Of a stretch of DNA of 64,000 bases, positions 9,792 through 18,508 are shown piece after piece (the stretch's first letter is position 1; the number at the start of each line of letters is the position of its first letter). The translations under genes and the position numbers were made by a program. The notes below the pieces were generated by a model that worked only from the letters and a program-made list of their open reading frames with translations, ran no database searches and was not told the origin of the DNA. The DNA lies in the NCBI RefSeq assembly GCF_001570865.1, contig NZ_BCSM01000005.1, forward strand, positions 80,335 to 144,334. Direction: 5' to 3'. The DNA comes from Rothia kristinae NBRC 15354 (lineage in GTDB: Bacteria > Actinomycetota > Actinomycetes > Actinomycetales > Micrococcaceae).

Positions 9792-10651
9792 GCCGCGCGC
9801 GCACCGCAGTACTGACCCTGGCCAGTGTGGAGCGGATGCCGCACGTGCGTCGTCAGCATGCCGCCCTTCGGCAGTACCATGGCGACCGCCTCGAGGAGGG
9901 GAGTCTCATTCATGTGCTGGCTCTGCTCGGGGATGCCCCCCGGGAGGTCGTCGAGAACCAGGGCTGGCAGGTGGTCCCCGTGACGGAGGGACTGTGCGGG
10001 GGACGGGCCAACCTGGCCCGAGCGCGCAATCTCGCCGCGGCGGCAGGGCGGAGAGCCGGGGTTGGCCTGTTGGTCTTCCTCGATGCGGACTGTCTTCCGG
10101 CTCCGCGCATGATCGAGCGCTACGAGGCCGCTGCCGCCGCCTTCCCGCAGGCCCTGTTGGCGGGTCCGGTCACCTATCTGGAACCGGAGGAGACCCAATG
10201 GGAGTTGACGCGGATCGTCGCTCACCCCCACCCACACCCGGCCCGCCCGAATCCGGCCGACTGCCAAATCCGGTTGACCCGGGTGGTGGAGCACCCCCGG
10301 GAGGCCTGGGAGCTGTTCTGGTCCCTGTCGTTCGCGGTGCGTCCCGAGGTTTACCTCCGGATCGGAGGCTTCTCCGAGGAGTACACCGGGTACGGAGGGG
10401 AGGACACGGACTTCGCCTACAGCGCCCATAGCGCGGGGGTGGACCTGGCTTGGGTGGGTGGGGCCCATGCCTTCCACCAGTACCACCCGGTCTCCTCCCC
10501 GCCGGTAGAGCACCTCACGGAGATCCTCGACAACGCGAGGCTCTTCCACAGGCGATGGGGTGTGTGGCCCATGCGCGGGTGGCTGGAGGCATTCGCCGAA
10601 CGTGGTCTGGCCCGCTGGGATCCGCAGCGCGGTTGGCTGCTCGCTGAGTGA
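9788..10651 (+). CDS. GT2-family glycosyltransferase
   Basis: A 287-residue inverting GT-A glycosyltransferase. The metal/nucleotide DxD motif is in LLVFLDADCLPAPRMI. The C-terminal acceptor region IGGFSEEYTGYGGEDTDFAY resembles the galactosyltransferase-like 7C segment and is also present in the two-domain enzyme encoded at 2653-5191. A conserved His cluster (FHQYHP) follows. There is no signal peptide or transmembrane span. The ATG overlaps the stop of the GT28-like gene (ATGA). It is the last gene of the plus-strand glycan operon; about 110 bp separate it from the MoeB-like gene. Exact linkage formed is unknown. Confidence 0.82.
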   Translation: MSRARTAVLTLASVERMPHVRRQHAALRQYHGDRLEEGSLIHVLALLGDAPREVVENQGWQVVPVTEGLCGGRANLARARNLAAAAGRRAGVGLLVFLDADCLPAPRMIERYEAAAAAFPQALLAGPVTYLEPEETQWELTRIVAHPHPHPARPNPADCQIRLTRVVEHPREAWELFWSLSFAVRPEVYLRIGGFSEEYTGYGGEDTDFAYSAHSAGVDLAWVGGAHAFHQYHPVSSPPVEHLTEILDNARLFHRRWGVWPMRGWLEAFAERGLARWDPQRGWLLAE

Positions 10652-10760
10652 CCGCATGCATGACTGTTCTCCGCCCCGGGACCCTTTTCCCGCCGGAATG
10701 GTCGAAGGGCCCGCGGGGGAGGACAATGGGGGCGGCGCAGTCCCATTCGTAGGAGGTCCC

Positions 10761-12035
10761 ATGCCCGTCGCCCCGGAAGATGCCGGCGTGGTCCTGCCGC
10801 CCACACGGGCAGGGGGCGCGGGTCGGGCCCCGTCCCCGCGCTACCGCAGCCCCGATGACCTCACGCAGGCCCAGCTCGAGCGCTTCCGACGCCACCTGAG
10901 CCTCACCGGCTTCGGCCCCGAGCCCCAGCTGCGCCTGCTCAACGCCCACGCCGTGGTGATCGGGGCCGGCGGCCTGGGAGCGCCGGTGCTCAGCTACCTC
11001 GCCGCGGCCGGGGTCGGGCGGATCACCGTGATCGACGCCGACGTGGTGGAGCGCTCCAACCTGCACCGGCAGGTGATCCACGGGGAATCCGTCCTGGGCC
11101 GGCCCAAGACCGCCTCCGCCGCCCGGACCGTGCGGGAGCTGCACCCGGAAGCCGAGGTCACCGAGATCCGCGAGGTGCTGGATGCCGGCAACGCCCTGCG
11201 CCTGCTCGCCGGGGCGGACGTCGTGCTGGACGGCTCGGACAACTTCCCCACCCGCTACGCCGTGGCCGATGCCGCGGAGATCCTGCGCGTGCCCGTGGTC
11301 TACGGGGCGATCCTGCGCTTCGACGGCCAGGTGAGCGTGTTCTGGCCCGGACGCGGACCCCTCTACCGGGACCTGTTCCCCACCATGCCCGGCCCGGGGG
11401 AGGTGCCCAGCTGCGCGGAGGCCGGGGTGATCGGGGTGCTGCCCGGGGTGATCGGCACCCTCATGGCCACCGAGGCCGTCAAGGTGCTGGCCGGGGTGGG
11501 CGAGCCGCTGATCGGGCGGCTGCTGTTCTACGACGCCCTCACCGCAGGCTTCCGCGAGGTGCCCTTCGCCCCGGATCCCCGGCGTCGGCCGGTCACCCGC
11601 ATGGGCGCGGCCCGGGACTACGACGCCGCCGCGTGCGCCGTCCCGTCGGCTGACGAGGCCGCGCGGCCCGCCGCCTCCGCGTGCCCGGCGCGGGAGTCCG
11701 GACAGATCCCACCGGAGCGGCTGCGGCGCTGGCGCGCGGAGGAGGAGGCCCCTCTGGTGCTGGACGTGCGGGAGGCCTGGGAGCACCGCCTCGGGGCCAT
11801 CCCGGGCAGCCCGCTGCTGCCCCTGGGGGAGATCCAGCGGGATCCCGCCGCGGCCGCGCACCGGGTGCGGCGCCTGCGGGAGCAGACCGGAGCGGGAGGC
11901 GGCCCGGTGGTGCTGTACTGCCAGGCGGGGGTGCGCTCGCGGCGGGCGCAGGAGGCCCTGGCCGCGGCGGACCCGGACACCCCGTGGCTCAGCCTCTCCG
12001 GCGGATACGACGCCTGGGAGCGCGAGGACGCCTGA
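10761..12035 (+). CDS. MoeB/MoeZ-like E1 adenylyltransferase with C-terminal rhodanese domain, zinc cysteines lost
   Basis: A 424-residue sulfur-carrier activating enzyme. It would adenylate the C-terminal Gly of a ThiS/MoaD/CysO-type carrier and transfer sulfur via the rhodanese domain. The ATG follows AGGAGGT at a good distance. Domain 1 (~30-270) has the ATP loop VVIGAGGLGAPVLSYLAAAG, R-finger DVVERSNLHRQ, DGSDNFPTRY and the adenylation-domain cysteine in VPSCAEAGVIGVLPG. Domain 2 (~310-424) ends with the active-site loop YCQAGVRSR (C-x3-R). Unusually, the paired CxxC zinc sites are absent: the first reads GPLYRDLFP rather than a CYRC-type motif, and the second reads PRRRPVTRMG. The family tolerates this only in some branches. 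Carrier partner is not in the window. Confidence 0.85.
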   Translation: MPVAPEDAGVVLPPTRAGGAGRAPSPRYRSPDDLTQAQLERFRRHLSLTGFGPEPQLRLLNAHAVVIGAGGLGAPVLSYLAAAGVGRITVIDADVVERSNLHRQVIHGESVLGRPKTASAARTVRELHPEAEVTEIREVLDAGNALRLLAGADVVLDGSDNFPTRYAVADAAEILRVPVVYGAILRFDGQVSVFWPGRGPLYRDLFPTMPGPGEVPSCAEAGVIGVLPGVIGTLMATEAVKVLAGVGEPLIGRLLFYDALTAGFREVPFAPDPRRRPVTRMGAARDYDAAACAVPSADEAARPAASACPARESGQIPPERLRRWRAEEEAPLVLDVREAWEHRLGAIPGSPLLPLGEIQRDPAAAAHRVRRLREQTGAGGGPVVLYCQAGVRSRRAQEALAAADPDTPWLSLSGGYDAWEREDA

Positions 12036-12100
12036 GCGCGCCGGCGGCGCCCCCGGGCCCCGGCCCGGCCCCGGGCGGCGATGCCCGGGCCCGGCGGGGA

Positions 12101-12697
12101 TCAGGCGCTGCGGAAGCGGCTGCGCAGGCTCTCCACCCGATCCTCGAACTTCTCCCTGCGCTCGGCCCGGCGGGACTCGCGCAGCTGACGGCGGGCGGCC
12201 TCCGCGGCGGCCTCGGCCGCGGCCTGCTGGGACTCCATCTCCGCGACCACCTCGTCGGTGGGGCGGCGCACGATGCTCCCGCCGCGCTCGGCGACGAAGG
12301 CGTCCAGGGCGGCGGTGTCCGGCTCATCGGTCTCCAGCACCAGGGCGTTGCGCCCGGGCTGCACGGTGCGGCCCAGCTCCTCCAGGGCGGAATCCGCGCT
12401 CTGCGCGCGGTCCAGATCGAACAGTCCGCCCAGCATGGCCCCGGTGCCCAGACCGAAGATCATGCCCAGCGGCCCGCCGAGCACCCCGATCATCATGCCG
12501 ATGAGGCTGCCGCCCGCGGTCCCGGATCCGATGCCGGGATCATCCCCCTCGGGCACGCGCAGCCGGCCCTGCTCATCCCGCTCCACGAGGGCGGTGGAGC
12601 GGACCAGGGAGGACAGAGAGGAGCCGCGCAGCTCGGACAGGGCCTGATAGGCGGTGGCGTCCTCGGGGAAGGTGACGACGGCGGCGTACTGGGTCAT
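12101..12697 (-). CDS. DUF1269-like glycine-zipper membrane protein
   Basis: A 198-residue protein of unknown function, preceded by a CAGGAGGTTC ribosome site. The N-terminal ~50 residues form a small alpha/beta region (YAAVVTFPEDATAYQAL, TALVERDEQGRL). Next comes a strongly hydrophobic, glycine-rich hairpin (IGMMIGVLGGPLGMIFGLG and GAMLGGLFDL) resembling the glycine zippers of DUF1269 proteins. The last ~60 residues are a charged helix rich in Ala, Glu and Arg that could form a coiled coil. It is likely an inner-membrane or membrane-associated stress protein by family resemblance. It converges with the MoeB-like gene and is not obviously in an operon. Confidence 0.65.
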   Translation of the reverse strand: MTQYAAVVTFPEDATAYQALSELRGSSLSSLVRSTALVERDEQGRLRVPEGDDPGIGSGTAGGSLIGMMIGVLGGPLGMIFGLGTGAMLGGLFDLDRAQSADSALEELGRTVQPGRNALVLETDEPDTAALDAFVAERGGSIVRRPTDEVVAEMESQQAAAEAAAEAARRQLRESRRAERREKFEDRVESLRSRFRSA

Positions 12698-12864
12698 GGG
12701 GAACCTCCTGCGGTCTCGCGGGGCCGACATCGGAAACGCGCGGCGGCGCTGGAGCGGCCCGGGCCCGCCGGACCGTGCCCCGTCTGCCCTCAGTCTACTC
12801 CGCCGGAGCCGCCTGGACAAGACCCGGCCCGGAGGGGTCGGTCGCGGGGGCGACGTCGGGCGGC

Positions 12865-13560
12865 TCAGCCCTCCGTGGGGTCCTCGCGGTGCTCGTCGCT
12901 GCGCAGGTGCTCCGGCAGGAGGCCCACCAGGCGGCCCACCAGCACCGAGTTCACCTTCTGGGAGAACGCCTCGATCAGGGGGCCGTTGAAGAAGGCGGTG
13001 GCGAAGGTGCCCACCCCCACGGGCCCGCTGCACAGCCAGGCGGAGGTCACGGTGAGGATGTCCTGCACCGTGCGCACCCAGCGGTAGGAGAAGCGGGTCT
13101 TGTCCACGATCATCGGGGCGATCGCATCGTACGGGGCGGTGCCCACCCCCGCGGACATGTAGGCGCTGGCGCCGAAGTCGAACACGGCGATGCCCAGGAG
13201 GAAGAACAGCGCCTTGCCGCCCAGTCCCAGGTCATCCGGGATGACGGGATCCAGCAGCGCGGAGAACCAGGTGATGAAGTACCCGGTGAGCACCATGTTG
13301 ATCACGGTGCCGACGCCGATGTACCCGCGGCCCCAGATCACCACGGCGACGATGAGGATGGCGTTGGCCAGCAGCTGCCAGGTGCCCAGGGACCACCCGA
13401 TGAGATCGCTGATGCCGGTGTTCAGCGCGGTGAACGGGTCCACGCCCACCCCGCCGTCCAGCATGATGGCCGCGCCCAGGCCGATGACGGCCACCCCGAC
13501 CAGGGCGTAGGCGGAGCGCAGCGCGATCTCGGCCGCGGACAGGTGCTTCCCGTGGGTCAT
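12865..13560 (-). CDS. YczE/YitT-like integral membrane protein
   Basis: A 231-residue polytopic membrane protein with about five hydrophobic helices. Motifs typical of the YczE/YyaS group are GAAIMLDGGVGVDPFTALNTGI near the N-terminus and GIAVFDFGASAYMSAGVGTAPYDAI in the middle. In both, a Gly-rich loop with Gly-Val-Gly and an Asp/Tyr follows a helix. Members have been linked to regulation or export around peptide synthetase loci, but substrate is unknown. The chosen ATG is at 13560. A GTG three codons upstream (VASMTHGK) with GAGG before it is an equally plausible start. It lies downstream of the copper operon on the same strand but is separated by a strong hairpin. Confidence 0.7.
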   Translation of the reverse strand: MTHGKHLSAAEIALRSAYALVGVAVIGLGAAIMLDGGVGVDPFTALNTGISDLIGWSLGTWQLLANAILIVAVVIWGRGYIGVGTVINMVLTGYFITWFSALLDPVIPDDLGLGGKALFFLLGIAVFDFGASAYMSAGVGTAPYDAIAPMIVDKTRFSYRWVRTVQDILTVTSAWLCSGPVGVGTFATAFFNGPLIEAFSQKVNSVLVGRLVGLLPEHLRSDEHREDPTEG

Positions 13561-13663
13561 GCTCGCCACGTCGGGCCTCGTTTCGGGTCGGAAGGGCCCG
13601 CCGTGGGTGCACACGGCGGGGGACGACGGCGCGGCGGCCCCGTCGGCGGGATCGTCCCACCGT

Positions 13664-13703
13664 AGCCCCGCCCCCGGCCGGGGTCCAAGGCGGGGGCGGG
13701 GCT
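13664..13703 (-). terminator. GC-rich hairpin downstream of the copper ATPase gene
   Basis: A 13-bp perfect stem (AGCCCCGCCCCCG paired with CGGGGGCGGGGCT) with a 14-nt loop lies 28 bp beyond the copB stop on the transcribed strand. No T-tract follows, so it is a structural terminator candidate rather than a canonical intrinsic one. Confidence 0.5.
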
Positions 13704-13730
13704 GGGATGACGTGATCTCCGTCCCCGGGG

Positions 13731-15968
13731 CTATGCCGTCCCGTGGCGGTGCTGGACCTCCTGCGCCTCGGTCCTGTCGGCGCCGCGGCGCTGCAGGATC
13801 CGCTGCGCGCTGGCCTCCGGGGAGAGATCCAGCCGGCGCAGCAGCTGGGCGTTGGCCGCGACCACCACGGTGGAGGCGGACATCAGCAGCGCGCCGACGC
13901 TCATCGGCATCAGGAAGCCCACCGGGGCCAGGACCCCGGCCGCCAGGGGCACGGAGACCAGGTTGTACCCGGCGGCCCACCACAGGTTCTGCCGCATCTT
14001 CCGGTACGACGCCCGGGACAGCTCGATCACGGACAGCACCGAGCGCGGGTCCGAGGAGGCCAGCACCACCCCGGCCGAGCCGATCGCCACGTCCGTGCCC
14101 GCCCCGATGGCCAGGCCGACGTCGGCCCGGGCCAGGGCGGGGGCGTCGTTCACGCCGTCGCCGACCATCGCGACCCGGCGGCCCTCGCCCTGCACCTGCT
14201 CGACCTTCGCGGACTTGTCCTCCGGGCGCACCCCGGCGAAGACCCGGTCGATGCCCAGCTTCCCGGCGACATCCTGGGCCACCGCCTCGGCATCGCCCGT
14301 GATCATCGCGACCTGCACCCCGGCGGCGTGCAGCGCCTCCACGGCCTCGCGGGACTCCGGGCGGACCTCGTCGGCCAGGCGCAGAGCCCCGGCCACCGTC
14401 CCGTCCACGACCACGTGCAGGATGATCGCGCCCTCATCGCGCCAGGAGGAGGCCTGGGGCAGCTCCTCGAGGTCGTGCTGCTCCAGCAGCCGCGGGCCGC
14501 CGACCTCCACCGTCGCGCCGTCCACGCTCGCGCTGACCCCGACCGCGGGGGAGGAGGTGAAGTCCTGCGCCTGCGGCAGCCGCACGGAGCGCTTCCGGGC
14601 GGCGGCGAGGATCGCCCGGGCCAGCGGGTGCTCGCTGTCCTGCTCGGCGGCCGCCGCCAGCCCCAGCACGCTCTCCTCCTCCCGGCCCTCGGCCGGGTCC
14701 ACCGCGGTGACGGCCGGCTCCCCGCGGGTCAGGGTCCCGGTCTTGTCGAAGAACACGGTGTCCACCCGGCGCATGGCCTCCAGGGCGGAGCGGTTGGAGA
14801 TGAGCACCCCCGCCTTCGCGGCGCGCTCGGTGGCCAGGGAGACCACCAGCGGGATCGCCAGGCCCAGGGCGTGCGGGCAGGCGATGACCAGCACGGACAC
14901 GGTGCGCACGACGGCGTCGTCCGGGCGACCCAGCGCGAACCACACGATCGCGGTGATCACCGCCGCGCCCAGCGCGAACCAGAACAGCCAGGCCGCGGCC
15001 CGGTCGGCCAGCAGCTGGGCGCGGGTCGAGGAGGACTGGGCGTCATCCACCAGCCGGCGGATCCCGGCCAGGGCCGTGTCCTCGCCGGTCGCGGTGATCT
15101 GCACGCGCAGCCCCGAGTCGGTCGCGATGGTCCCGGCCACCACGTGCTCGCCCTTCCCGCGGCGCACGGTCCGGGACTCCCCGGTGACCATGGACTCGTC
15201 CATCGCGGCGGCGCCCTCGAGGATCGTCCCATCGGCCGGGACGGAGGAGCCGGGACGCACCAGCACGACGTCGTCCACCGCCAGCTCGTCCGGGGAGACG
15301 GTGACGACGTTCTCGCCCTCGACCTTCTCCGCCTCATCCGGCAGGAGGGCTGCCAGGGAGTCCAGGGCGGAGGAGGTCTGGGCCAGGGAGCGCATCTCGA
15401 TCCAGTGGCCCAGCAGCATGATCACCACCAGCAGGGCCAGCTCCCACCAGAATTCCAGACCGGAATCCAGCAGGTGCAGGGTGGCACCCCAGGAGGAGAG
15501 GAAGGCGACGGTGATGCCCAGGGAGATCAGCAGCATCATCCCGGGGGACTTGCTGCGGATCTCGGAGACGGCGCCGCTCAGGAAGGGCTTCCCGCCCCAG
15601 ACGTACATCACGGTGCCCAGCACCGGGGCGATCCAGCGGACCCACTCGGCATCGGGCAGGGAGTAGCCCAGCAGGTGGGCGAAGCCGTGGCTGAACACCG
15701 ACACGGGCACGGCCAGCACCAGCATGATCCAGAACAGCCGGCGGAACATCATCACGTGGTGCTGCATGTGCCCGCCGCCGTGCCCGGCGTGCCCGCCGTG
15801 GTGGTCGTGCCCGGCGTGCTGATCGTGTCCGCCGTGCCCGGAGTGCCCGTGCCCGCCGTTGTGCTGGTCGCGGTGCTGGCCGTGGGACTCGCCGCCGGCG
15901 TGCTCGTCGTGCCCGGCGTGGGGATCGCTCCCGGCGTCGCGGTGGTGGGTGCTCTCCTCGGTGCTCAT
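13731..15968 (-). CDS. copB: CPH-type P1B copper-translocating ATPase (CopB-like)
   Basis: A 745-residue metal-exporting P-type ATPase of the inner membrane. The first ~70 residues are extremely histidine-rich (repeated HGGH/HAGH), replacing the CxxC metal domains of CopA enzymes. The sixth-helix metal motif is CPH (VIACPHALGLAIP), which defines the CopB subgroup (Cu2+/Cu+, possibly Ag+). Catalytic motifs are intact: MVTGES actuator loop, DKTGTLTRGEP phosphorylation site, SEHPLARAI nucleotide-binding HP, and GDGVNDAPALARAD. It is translationally coupled to the upstream YdhK-like lipoprotein (ATGA at 15965-15968). The pair is probably induced from the CsoR-like palindrome at 16628-16644. No csoR or copZ gene lies in the window. 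Confidence 0.93.
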   Translation of the reverse strand: MSTEESTHHRDAGSDPHAGHDEHAGGESHGQHRDQHNGGHGHSGHGGHDQHAGHDHHGGHAGHGGGHMQHHVMMFRRLFWIMLVLAVPVSVFSHGFAHLLGYSLPDAEWVRWIAPVLGTVMYVWGGKPFLSGAVSEIRSKSPGMMLLISLGITVAFLSSWGATLHLLDSGLEFWWELALLVVIMLLGHWIEMRSLAQTSSALDSLAALLPDEAEKVEGENVVTVSPDELAVDDVVLVRPGSSVPADGTILEGAAAMDESMVTGESRTVRRGKGEHVVAGTIATDSGLRVQITATGEDTALAGIRRLVDDAQSSSTRAQLLADRAAAWLFWFALGAAVITAIVWFALGRPDDAVVRTVSVLVIACPHALGLAIPLVVSLATERAAKAGVLISNRSALEAMRRVDTVFFDKTGTLTRGEPAVTAVDPAEGREEESVLGLAAAAEQDSEHPLARAILAAARKRSVRLPQAQDFTSSPAVGVSASVDGATVEVGGPRLLEQHDLEELPQASSWRDEGAIILHVVVDGTVAGALRLADEVRPESREAVEALHAAGVQVAMITGDAEAVAQDVAGKLGIDRVFAGVRPEDKSAKVEQVQGEGRRVAMVGDGVNDAPALARADVGLAIGAGTDVAIGSAGVVLASSDPRSVLSVIELSRASYRKMRQNLWWAAGYNLVSVPLAAGVLAPVGFLMPMSVGALLMSASTVVVAANAQLLRRLDLSPEASAQRILQRRGADRTEAQEVQHRHGTA

Positions 15969-16564
15969 CGGCTCTCCATCTCGCTCTGCACGACCCAGCG
16001 GTGGTTGGTCACGGTCTGTCCGTCAGGGGTCGTGTAGTCGACGATGTAGACCGGTTCGTCGGTGGAGGAGACGATCGTGGCCTGAGCCCCGTCCATGCCC
16101 TCCATGTGGTCGGCGTCCAGGGTGACGCGGGTGCCGTCGGCCAGGCGCTGGGAGCCGGCGTCGCGGATCTCCTGCTGCACGACCCAGCGGTGGTCCTTCA
16201 CCTCGGGCCCGCCGGTGGTCGGGGTGTAGTCCACGGCGTAGGTCCAGGTGTCGTAGGCCCCGACGACGGTGGCTTCGGCGCCCTCCATGCCCTGCATGTG
16301 ATCGGTGGTCAGGCGCACCTGGGAGCCCACCGGGTAGCGGGGGTTCTGGGCCGTGGGGATGTCCGTGGGCAGCGGGTCCCCATGGGAGTGGGCGTGGTCC
16401 ATCCCGGACATGCTGGCCGCGGGGGAGGCGCTGGCGGAGGACGCGGCGCCCGTCGCGTGCTCCGCGGGGTGGGAATCGGCGTCGCCGCCGGCGGAGCAGC
16501 CGGCGAGCAGGACGACGGCGGCCGCGAGGGAGGCCGCGGCGGGGGCGGTGCGCAGATGCGGCAT
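15965..16564 (-). CDS. YdhK-like copper-associated lipoprotein (two DUF1541 domains)
   Basis: A 199-residue exported lipoprotein. The signal peptide ends in a lipobox LLAGC (Cys at about 24), so it should be anchored outside the membrane. A Ser/Ala/His linker with Met-Asp-His residues follows, then two tandem DUF1541 repeats. Each contains TxDHMxGMxGAxATxV and ends in a segment like VDYTxxxGxxVxxHRWVVQ. Met/His spacing suggests copper binding at the cell surface; such proteins commonly accompany Cu ATPases. It is the first gene of the copper operon and its TGA overlaps the ATPase start. The ATG chosen has GAGAGGAACC about 10 nt upstream. Confidence 0.87.
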   Translation of the reverse strand: MPHLRTAPAAASLAAAVVLLAGCSAGGDADSHPAEHATGAASSASASPAASMSGMDHAHSHGDPLPTDIPTAQNPRYPVGSQVRLTTDHMQGMEGAEATVVGAYDTWTYAVDYTPTTGGPEVKDHRWVVQQEIRDAGSQRLADGTRVTLDADHMEGMDGAQATIVSSTDEPVYIVDYTTPDGQTVTNHRWVVQSEMESR

Positions 16565-16627
16565 GGCGATGATGGTTCCTCTCGGTGCGGTGGGTCCTTC
16601 TCCTTTCAGTAGTACACCCCCTGTCAA

Positions 16628-16644
16628 GTACCCCCAGGGGGTAT
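16628..16644 (-). promoter_or_regulatory. CsoR-like operator of the copper operon
   Basis: A perfect 15-bp palindrome, TACCCCCAGGGGGTA at 16629-16643, extended to ATACCCCCTGGGGGTAC when read on the coding strand. It lies 64 bp upstream of the ydhK-like start and next to a TTGACA hexamer. A C/G tract with flanking TA/AT is the published form of actinobacterial CsoR sites. Binding is inferred from resemblance. Confidence 0.75.
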
Positions 16645-16801
16645 TCACGGGCGGTGGGGGCAGACGGCCGATCCTGACCACCTTCCCGGCTGTGATCAGC
16701 GCGAATGCCGGTCGGGGAGGGGTGCGGGCCCGTCCGACGGCGGTAGCCTGGGGATGCGCGCCCGCTCCTCGGGCGCCGTTCCCGAGGAAAGGCAGGACCC
16801 G

Positions 16802-17642
16802 ATGCAGATCCCCGCGCAGACCCAGCCCTGGCCCGGCTCCACCGCGGCCATGGACCCCCAGCCGGATCACGGCGAGCAGTCCTACCGCGGCAGCGGGCGC
16901 CTGGAGGGCAAGCGCGTGCTGCTGACCGCCGGGGACAGCGGCATCGGCCGCGCCGTCGCCATCGCCTACGCCCGGGAGGGCGCGGACCTGGTGATCTCCT
17001 ACTACGACGAGCACGACGACGCCGAGCAGACCCGCCCGGTGGGTGCGCGAGGTCGGCCGGAAGGCCGTGCTGGTCCCCGGGGATCTCACCGACCCCGAGC
17101 ACTGCCGGGAGCTGGTGCGCCGCACCGTGGAGGAGCTGGGCGGCATCGACGTGCTGGTCTCCAACGCCGCGTTCCAGATGGTCCGCGAGCAGATCACCGA
17201 CATCCCGGATGAGGAATGGGACTTCACCCTGGCCACCAACCTCTCCGCGATGTTCCACCTGGTCAAGGCCGCCGTGCCGCACATGCAGCCGGGTTCCAGC
17301 ATCATCGGCTCCACCTCCGTGAACTCGGATATGCCCCCGCAGCAGCTGCTGGCCTACAACGCGACGAAGGCGGGGATCGCCAACATGATCGGCTCCCTCT
17401 CCCAGTCCCTGGCCCCGCGCGGCATCCGCGCCAACTCCGTGGCCCCGGGCCCCATCTGGACCCCGCTGATCCCGGCGACCATGCCGGAGGAGATGGTCGA
17501 GGACTTCGGCGGGGACTACCCCGTGGGCCGGGCCGGGCAGCCGGCCGAGCTCGCGCCCGCCTACGTCATGCTCGCCGCGGACGAGTCCAGCTACGTCTCC
17601 GGGGCCCGCGTGGCCGTCACGGGAGGTCAGCCGATCCTATGA
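16802..17642 (+). pseudogene. SDR oxidoreductase (YhdF/YhxC type), single-base insertion at about 17034-17037
   Basis: A short-chain dehydrogenase/reductase resembling bacterial general-stress glucose/aldehyde dehydrogenases; repaired length is 279 residues. It starts at ATG 16802 after AGGAAAGGCAGG. The N-terminal tail (QTQPWPG, DHGEQSYRGSGRLEGK) is typical of this subgroup. The cofactor loop reads LLTAGDSGIGRAVA (TGGDSGIG in most relatives). The frame breaks where CGCCCGG replaces an expected CGCCGG. Removing one C gives EQTRRWVREVGRKAV and continues through VSNAAFQ, catalytic Ser (IIGSTSVNS) and YNATK. The downstream frame is otherwise clean. Its TGA overlaps the hydrolase ATG. The lesion may be a base-calling error in a C run. 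Confidence 0.87.
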
Positions 17643-18508
17643 GCGCCGTCGACTCCGAGACCGCCGCCGAGACGACGGGCGCCGTCGAACGCCACACCAT
17701 CACCACCTCGGACGGGGTGCGCCTGTCCTACACCGACGAGGGCGCCGGTCGGCCCGTGGTCATGATCCACGGGTGGACCTTCTCCGGGAGGTTCTTCGAC
17801 GGCGTCGCCTCCGAGCTGGCCCGCGGGCACCGGGTGATCCGCCTGGATCTGCGCGGGCACGGACGCTCCGAGTCCCCGGACCACGGGTACCGGATGTCCC
17901 GGCTCAGCGCGGACCTGCACGAGCTGCTGGAGGCCCTGGATCTGCGCGAGGCCACCCTCATCGGGTGGTCCCTGGGCTGCCCGATCATCTGGGGTCTGCT
18001 GGAGTCCTTCGGCTCCGCGAGGGTCGCCCAGGCCGTGTACATCGACCAGACCCCGGCGCAGTACCGCACCGCGGACTGGCCGTGGGCCCACGCCCAGTGC
18101 TGGGACGACGCCGCCCTGGCCGGCCTGCAGGCCGCCATCGCCGCCGACCCGGCCGGCCAGGACCGCGAGCAGGTGCCGACCATCCTGCAGCGCGAGCCCA
18201 CCGAGCGGGAGCGGGAGCTGTTCCTGGCGGAGATGGGCCGGTGCCGCCCGGAGGTGCGCAACGCGGTGATGCAGAACCACACGCGCCTGGACTGGCGCGA
18301 CGTCATCCCGCACCTGTCCGTGCCGGCCCTGGTGTGCGTGGCCCGGCGCAACGTCGTCTTCGACTGGCGCGGCCCGCACTGGGTGGCCGAGCACCTGCCC
18401 GACGCCCGGGAGCGGATCTTCGAGGACAGCCGCCACGCGCTGTTCCTGGACGAGCCGCAGGCCTTCGTCGAGACGGTCCGGGAGTTCCTGGCGGAGGCGG
18501 ACCGATGA
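17639..18508 (+). CDS. Alpha/beta hydrolase
   Basis: A 289-residue serine hydrolase of the non-haem haloperoxidase/esterase type. It shows the oxyanion strand VVMIHGWTFSGRFF, RLDLRGHGRSE, the nucleophile elbow LIGWSLGCPI (Ser in GWSLG) and a C-terminal histidine in DSRHALFLDEP. The usual acid-residue strand reads VCVARRNVVFDWRG; the expected Asp position is Asn, with a nearby Asp that might substitute. There is no signal peptide. It overlaps both neighbours by ATGA junctions, so it is the middle gene of a three-gene operon with an SDR and a sugar isomerase-like gene, both broken. Substrate is unknown; a small-molecule catabolic role is inferred from neighbours. Confidence 0.8.
   Translation: MSAVDSETAAETTGAVERHTITTSDGVRLSYTDEGAGRPVVMIHGWTFSGRFFDGVASELARGHRVIRLDLRGHGRSESPDHGYRMSRLSADLHELLEALDLREATLIGWSLGCPIIWGLLESFGSARVAQAVYIDQTPAQYRTADWPWAHAQCWDDAALAGLQAAIAADPAGQDREQVPTILQREPTERERELFLAEMGRCRPEVRNAVMQNHTRLDWRDVIPHLSVPALVCVARRNVVFDWRGPHWVAEHLPDARERIFEDSRHALFLDEPQAFVETVREFLAEADR

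Noticed and set aside
13743..16037. 764-codon open frame opposite the copper ATPase
   Set aside because: Low-complexity Gln/Gly/His/Arg composition typical of an antisense frame at high GC.
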